Shown: in pieces, positions 38,811 to 42,349 of the stretch | Layout of the letters: each line of letters opens with the position of its first letter | Position numbering within the stretch: position 1 is the first letter of the stretch | Assembly: GCA_964395915.1 (NCBI GenBank) | Contig: CAYNDB010000007.1 | Location: 1 to 42,349, forward strand | Direction: 5' to 3' | DNA: 42,349 nt | DNA from: CAYNDB01 sp964395915 | Lineage (GTDB): Bacteria > Nitrospinota_A > UBA7883 > JAJRTC01 | Notes under the pieces: generated by a model | The model's database searches: none | What the model was told of the DNA's origin: nothing | Seen by the model: the letters and a program-made list of their open reading frames with translations, nothing else | Made by a program: the position numbers and the translations under genes

Positions 38811-41294
38811 CTACTTCACCTCACAAGTCAGATCACCCATACTAACAATAGTTTCTTCGCTTTCAGGAGGTATGGTTATACTGAAATCACATGACTGCTT
38901 ATCATCATAAACAGTGGCAAAATGTGTGCCAGGGGGGATATTTTCCAGATAAAAAGCTCCACCATTACCTGTAACAAATTCTACCATTTTATCGCCAACT
39001 TTAATGTTAAGTCCGGCATACTTGGCTGGTTGTTTCTTTCCATCCACAACAAAGAAAATATTCCCCTCAAATGCCCTGAATTGGATCAATTCAAACTTAA
39101 CAACGCCTCCGCTCCTGTAATATGTGGTAACCTTCATCCTGTCCGGGGAAAGAAGCGTATAGTCCATCGGAACAGCGGAGGGATTTATCGAGATACTGTT
39201 TACATTATACGCGAGCAGTTCTGGAAGTATAAGCTTACCGTCTTTATTTGTTACCCCCTCAGCTTCATTGTTGTAATATACCTCAACACCTTCCACATTC
39301 CCTACCTGAACCAGAGCAAAACCATCCGATATCGGTTTGGTGATATGCAATCCTTTGTCTATCAAAACCAAACCGCCTGACAGGTTCGCCAAAAAATCAT
39401 TGCTTTCCGAAGTGGCTTGCCGGTTAGCGGTTAGACCAACAATACCGTATTTACCTTTATACTCAAACTCGGCGCGACCTCCTGTTTCCTGCTTACCTTC
39501 CTCCTGATCCGAGTATATGGTGTCAGCTTGTAGCTTGTAACCCAACCCCCATCTTCCTGGTGTGCTTTGCTGGAACACAAGAGACCCACTGCTCCTTGAG
39601 TCATCCTCCTTATACTGGTTCAACCCTGTCATGCTTAAAAGCCTGTTATGCTCCATCACATAGTTAAATCCCAAAAGAACGTTTGTCTGCTCCTCTCCGT
39701 CATGCACTCCCCACGATCCTGTAAGTAACATATTGATATTATTTGTGATATTCTTCGAATAGAAAGCTATCGCTGACTTTTTCCCCTCATCTTCCCATTC
39801 CTCCGTAAGAGAATAGGTGAGCGAAAGAGAACCTAAAAACCCAAGGTTCAGCCCCAGACTTGTCCGACCGCTCAGGCGGGGAGATCTTATTCTGTATGAA
39901 GTGGAAGTATTAATATATTTTTCTGAATATCCCTGGCCGAACAGATTGAAAGTAAGCCATCTTCCTATGTAAAGATTCATGGCTAAAGAACCACCATACC
40001 CATATTTATCCTCTTCATCAATTTTCACACTATCCCCGTTAGCTACCGCCGCTTCTTCAATTATCTGGCTACCGGAAATAGACATCCCCACATCAAAAAG
40101 ACCTCCAACTGTAAACGAAGAGGTTAAGCCNNNNNNNNNNNNNNNNNNNNNNNNNNNNNNNNNNNNNNNNNNNNNNNNNNNNNNNNNNNNNNNNNNNNNN
40201 NNNNNNNNNNNNNNNNNNNNNNNNNNNNNNCCGAAATTCCTGCTGACGCTTATTCCGCCAAACAACCCGCTTCCGCCATCGATACCTGAGCCTGCGGTAT
40301 AGTCACCAAGAAGCGTTCGTTGCATTTTTTCAGGATTGTCTACGACTATTTTTGTTGTAAGCCGGTCAAAGTCTTTCTGCAGATCATCCTGGAAATAGGA
40401 GAAATTTGACAATAGCAGGAAATCGCCAATCCTTGCGCCAACCTCCGTTGGAGCGCTCAAGTTCAGGAAACCGGTTTCATCGTTATATGAATAAATGCCC
40501 CCATAATTGAAAAACAAGGAATTACTTTTCAAGGTGACCATATCTTCCGGCGGCTTTTCGCTCAAATCAACGTGATTTGGTTTAAAAAGGAGGGGGCCCG
40601 CGGTTATTTCAAGTGTGAGCGTGTCATAGTTTATCTTATAGCTCACCCCGCTGATGGACGACAATGGTACCAGAAGCTCACCTCCGCTTTCAAGCGCCCT
40701 GTCCGAAAAATCAATCAAGGAAAATTCTGATAACACTTCAACCGGGAAAAGCGGTATTTCACCGTCAGCGAGCATGAAAAACTGCTCCCCCATATCCATA
40801 GTGTTAAGGAGTACCTTCATTAAGACAAAATCGGAAGATTTCGGTATTACCTCATGAGGCTTCTCATCCTTTATTTCAGGCGCTCTTGATGGTTCCTTCA
40901 TCAAAAACACAGGTTTTTCAGTGGCTTGGACTTTGACTTTCCCAAGCATTTTTGTAACCGCTTTCAAAGCTGGAGAAGCCTGTGGCCGACTTTTTTTGGC
41001 AATACCCCTTACTGGCGCTTTCTTCACCATGGGCCTTCTCTTTGCCAGAGCTTTGGCGGGTTTTTTGTCAAAAGGTCTGGAAACGAAGTCCGCGGTTTTC
41101 AAGATGACGTTGGGAGCTTTTCCCATGACAACACCAAGCCCTTTCTCAAGCGGCGCGTCCAGCGTCCTTATCCATCTCAATGATATTTTGCTGGTGTCAC
41201 TGTCGGAAGATTTCGCGTAAACAATTGGCGCAGTGAGGAAAGCTTGCAATACCAGACAAATAACCAATAGGTTATAACGAACCTGCTCAACCAT
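38811..41294 (-). CDS. Archaic chaperone-usher pathway outer-membrane usher, with N gap
   Basis: About 827 residues counting a 100-N gap (40131-40230). Signal peptide (1-27). Residues 40-130 are an unusual Lys/Ala/Pro-rich linker (KKPAKALAKRRPMVKKAP...). The usher N-terminal domain follows: VLLNTMDMGEQFFMLADGEIPLFPVEVL and SSISGVSYKINYDTLTLEITAGPLLF, close to archaic ushers. The rest is a repetitive beta-barrel with C-terminal plug-like strands and a C-terminal domain. It forms the pore that assembles pilus subunits. The reading frame stays open across the nominal gap. The chaperone gene is 63 bases upstream. Confidence 0.88.
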   Translation of the reverse strand: MVEQVRYNLLVICLVLQAFLTAPIVYAKSSDSDTSKISLRWIRTLDAPLEKGLGVVMGKAPNVILKTADFVSRPFDKKPAKALAKRRPMVKKAPVRGIAKKSRPQASPALKAVTKMLGKVKVQATEKPVFLMKEPSRAPEIKDEKPHEVIPKSSDFVLMKVLLNTMDMGEQFFMLADGEIPLFPVEVLSEFSLIDFSDRALESGGELLVPLSSISGVSYKINYDTLTLEITAGPLLFKPNHVDLSEKPPEDMVTLKSNSLFFNYGGIYSYNDETGFLNLSAPTEVGARIGDFLLLSNFSYFQDDLQKDFDRLTTKIVVDNPEKMQRTLLGDYTAGSGIDGGSGLFGGISVSRNFXXXXXXXXXXXXXXXXXXXXXXXXXXXXXXXXXXGLTSSFTVGGLFDVGMSISGSQIIEEAAVANGDSVKIDEEDKYGYGGSLAMNLYIGRWLTFNLFGQGYSEKYINTSTSYRIRSPRLSGRTSLGLNLGFLGSLSLTYSLTEEWEDEGKKSAIAFYSKNITNNINMLLTGSWGVHDGEEQTNVLLGFNYVMEHNRLLSMTGLNQYKEDDSRSSGSLVFQQSTPGRWGLGYKLQADTIYSDQEEGKQETGGRAEFEYKGKYGIVGLTANRQATSESNDFLANLSGGLVLIDKGLHITKPISDGFALVQVGNVEGVEVYYNNEAEGVTNKDGKLILPELLAYNVNSISINPSAVPMDYTLLSPDRMKVTTYYRSGGVVKFELIQFRAFEGNIFFVVDGKKQPAKYAGLNIKVGDKMVEFVTGNGGAFYLENIPPGTHFATVYDDKQSCDFSITIPPESEETIVSMGDLTCEVK
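40131..40230. other. Assembly gap (100 N) inside the usher
   Basis: Falls in the middle of the beta-barrel between SGLFGGISVSRNF and GLTSSFTVGG. The frame is consistent on both sides with 100 bases, but the length is a placeholder. Confidence 0.85.
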
Positions 41295-41357
41295 CGAAAC
41301 CTGAACCTATCTTCTAGCTTGCCCGACAACTGTAGATGATCGGGTTTTATTTTGGGA

Positions 41358-42110
41358 TTATTTAGCGCAACTTGCGCTGTCTATACTTATCTTTTTGTCG
41401 AGGCTTTTCGATTCGAGCTTCACAGAAACATCTATGCTCTTAATTTTCAAACATTCCTTTTCAGGAATATCGGCGGTAAAAGGTCTTGAATAACCTGGAA
41501 GGATATACCAGCCGTGAATATCTTTATGAAATATTTTTTCGCCAGAGCTATCATACCCTGCCGCTACAATCATTTTCGGAATATAGTGCATGACGCCGTT
41601 GTTCTTAAGGCGCACAATCAACTCCCCTTTTTTAACTTCTACATTTTCGATAGCTGGGCTGATCACCGCATTTTTAATGCTGGGAACAATAAAAACCGGA
41701 ACACCCATTCTGATTAAAACTTGAACTCCCTGAAAACCAGGTTTAACCTTGGGAAGTTGCGTTACATACATTCTGTATGACTTTTCCTTCGCCACAGACC
41801 TCTTTCCACGGAATCCAATACGAATGATTTTCTCACTATTAACATTAATTTTCAATATCTTTGGGAAAAATATCACATCGTTTGTCGGCTCATACAAATC
41901 ATTCCCTTCGCTATCCTGAGTCCATTTGAACATTTCCACCTGAACCGATAACTCCCCATCACTGCGATTTGTCAATCGGACAGTCGTCGACTTGGCCTCA
42001 CTGTCCAGATAAACCCTTGTAGGGGTTACGGAAAGGGAGCCTGCCAATGCGGATTGAGCCGGAATTGAAAAAATAACGACAAGACCCCAGAAGAGAAGTC
42101 TGTTTATCAA
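41358..42110 (-). CDS. Periplasmic pilus chaperone (PapD/CsuC-like)
   Basis: 250 residues. Signal peptide (about 1-23), then the PapD N-domain SLSVTPTRVYLDSEAKSTTVRLTNRSDGELSVQVEMFKW, the subunit-binding strand YRMYVTQLP and KIIRIGFRGK with the conserved Arg. A Cys pair may form a disulfide (Cys in KECLK and in SASCAK near the end), as in archaic chaperones. It donates a strand to SCPU subunits in the periplasm. Start is TTG at 42110 with GGGGGAAA upstream. It lies between the partial SCPU gene and the usher, as in Csu-type operons. Confidence 0.9.
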   Translation of the reverse strand: MINRLLFWGLVVIFSIPAQSALAGSLSVTPTRVYLDSEAKSTTVRLTNRSDGELSVQVEMFKWTQDSEGNDLYEPTNDVIFFPKILKINVNSEKIIRIGFRGKRSVAKEKSYRMYVTQLPKVKPGFQGVQVLIRMGVPVFIVPSIKNAVISPAIENVEVKKGELIVRLKNNGVMHYIPKMIVAAGYDSSGEKIFHKDIHGWYILPGYSRPFTADIPEKECLKIKSIDVSVKLESKSLDKKISIDSASCAK

Positions 42111-42229
42111 AAAATTTCCCCCGATAGATATAAGAGAGTTTACCTTTACTATAATACAATAAAAACTTGAAAAGACACAGAGAAAATCATTAAATTAGGC
42201 CCGTTTTACAACAGAAAATAAAGCTCTGA

Positions 42230-42349
42230 TCAGAAAGTCAAAGTAACCGACAGTGTGTCGGTATAGGTCCCTGCGGGAACAGTCCACGCTACGCTTGCCA
42301 CACGGCCGTAGGCTGTATAGTTATCATTAGTTCCATTGCCTGTGCCATT
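42230..42349 (-). CDS. Spore coat U (SCPU) domain pilin subunit, C-terminal part
   Basis: A partial gene running off the window edge; 39 residues and a TGA stop (42232-42230) are visible. The sequence ends ...YTAYGRVASVAW, TVPAGTYTDTLSVTLTF, which is the conserved C-terminal half of SCPU subunits (G-x-x-P-A-G-x-Y-x-D-T-hydrophobic). The gap to the chaperone start is about 120 bases. It would be the main or a minor pilin of the locus; more subunit genes are expected beyond the window. Confidence 0.85.
   Translation of the reverse strand, partial: NGTGNGTNDNYTAYGRVASVAWTVPAGTYTDTLSVTLTF

Noticed and set aside
1..42349. CRISPR array, insertion sequence, prophage or integrase
   Set aside because: No regular repeat-spacer array, transposase, integrase or phage structural gene was seen in any frame.

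Overview
The window is a scaffold fragment (four 100-N gaps, roughly mid-40s % GC by eye) from a Gram-negative, respiring bacterium. Outer-membrane and LPS genes (O-antigen ligase end, rfbD, chaperone-usher pili), periplasmic c-type cytochromes, a PEP-CTERM protein, a CIRCE-controlled groESL, HU/IHF, Crp/Fnr and GGDEF regulators, and an archaeal-style split glutamate synthase together suggest a Desulfobacterota/Nitrospinota/Nitrospirota-like lineage or a neighbouring phylum. No single gene fixes the taxon. No phage, transposase, CRISPR array or rRNA is visible. One tRNA (Gly, CCC) is present.

Layout. 1-2246: end of an O-antigen ligase-like gene, then a two-gene ABC-2 exporter on the minus strand. 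2574-3961: an isolated PEP-CTERM protein, a small putative DNA-binding protein with its own promoter, and tRNA-Gly. 4187-8376: a compact redox operon of cytochrome b, SHP-type cytochrome c (DUF1924), diheme cytochrome c, PepSY protein, response regulator and histidine kinase, with a strong RNA hairpin between the first two genes. 8494-14645: a propeller-like lipoprotein, exported MsrA/MsrB, a secreted nuclease, an unknown membrane protein, an ABC-F ATPase and a GIY-YIG protein. 15090-18757: DUF4126 membrane protein, RRM protein, and groES-groEL with terminator, promoter and CIRCE. 18908-20589: a diheme lipoprotein translationally coupled to a Rossmann-GAF-GGDEF diguanylate cyclase, the most unusual pair in the window.

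20641-29050 (minus strand) is a nitrogen/carbon/redox block. It holds four adjacent genes that together make a glutamate synthase split into GltD-like, amidotransferase, ferredoxin-FMN and GXGXG parts, then a CcoN-like/DUF1858 fusion preceded by a CRP-type palindrome, then an NAD-malic enzyme broken by a gap. 29410-30876 carries a Crp/Fnr regulator, a small acidic protein and HU/IHF. 30898-36676 holds a VWA protein, a DUF457 membrane hydrolase, a coiled-coil protein, acpS, rfbD and a patatin-like lipase. 36868-42349 has a Ser/Thr kinase fused to a cyclic-nucleotide domain (cut by a gap) facing an archaic (Csu-like) chaperone-usher locus in the order SCPU subunit, chaperone, usher, SCPU subunit.

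Caveats. All four gaps are exactly 100 N, so their lengths are nominal. The first is flanked by the same 55 bases on both sides, which looks like unmerged contig overlap. The gap in the malic enzyme has a length incompatible with an intact reading frame.
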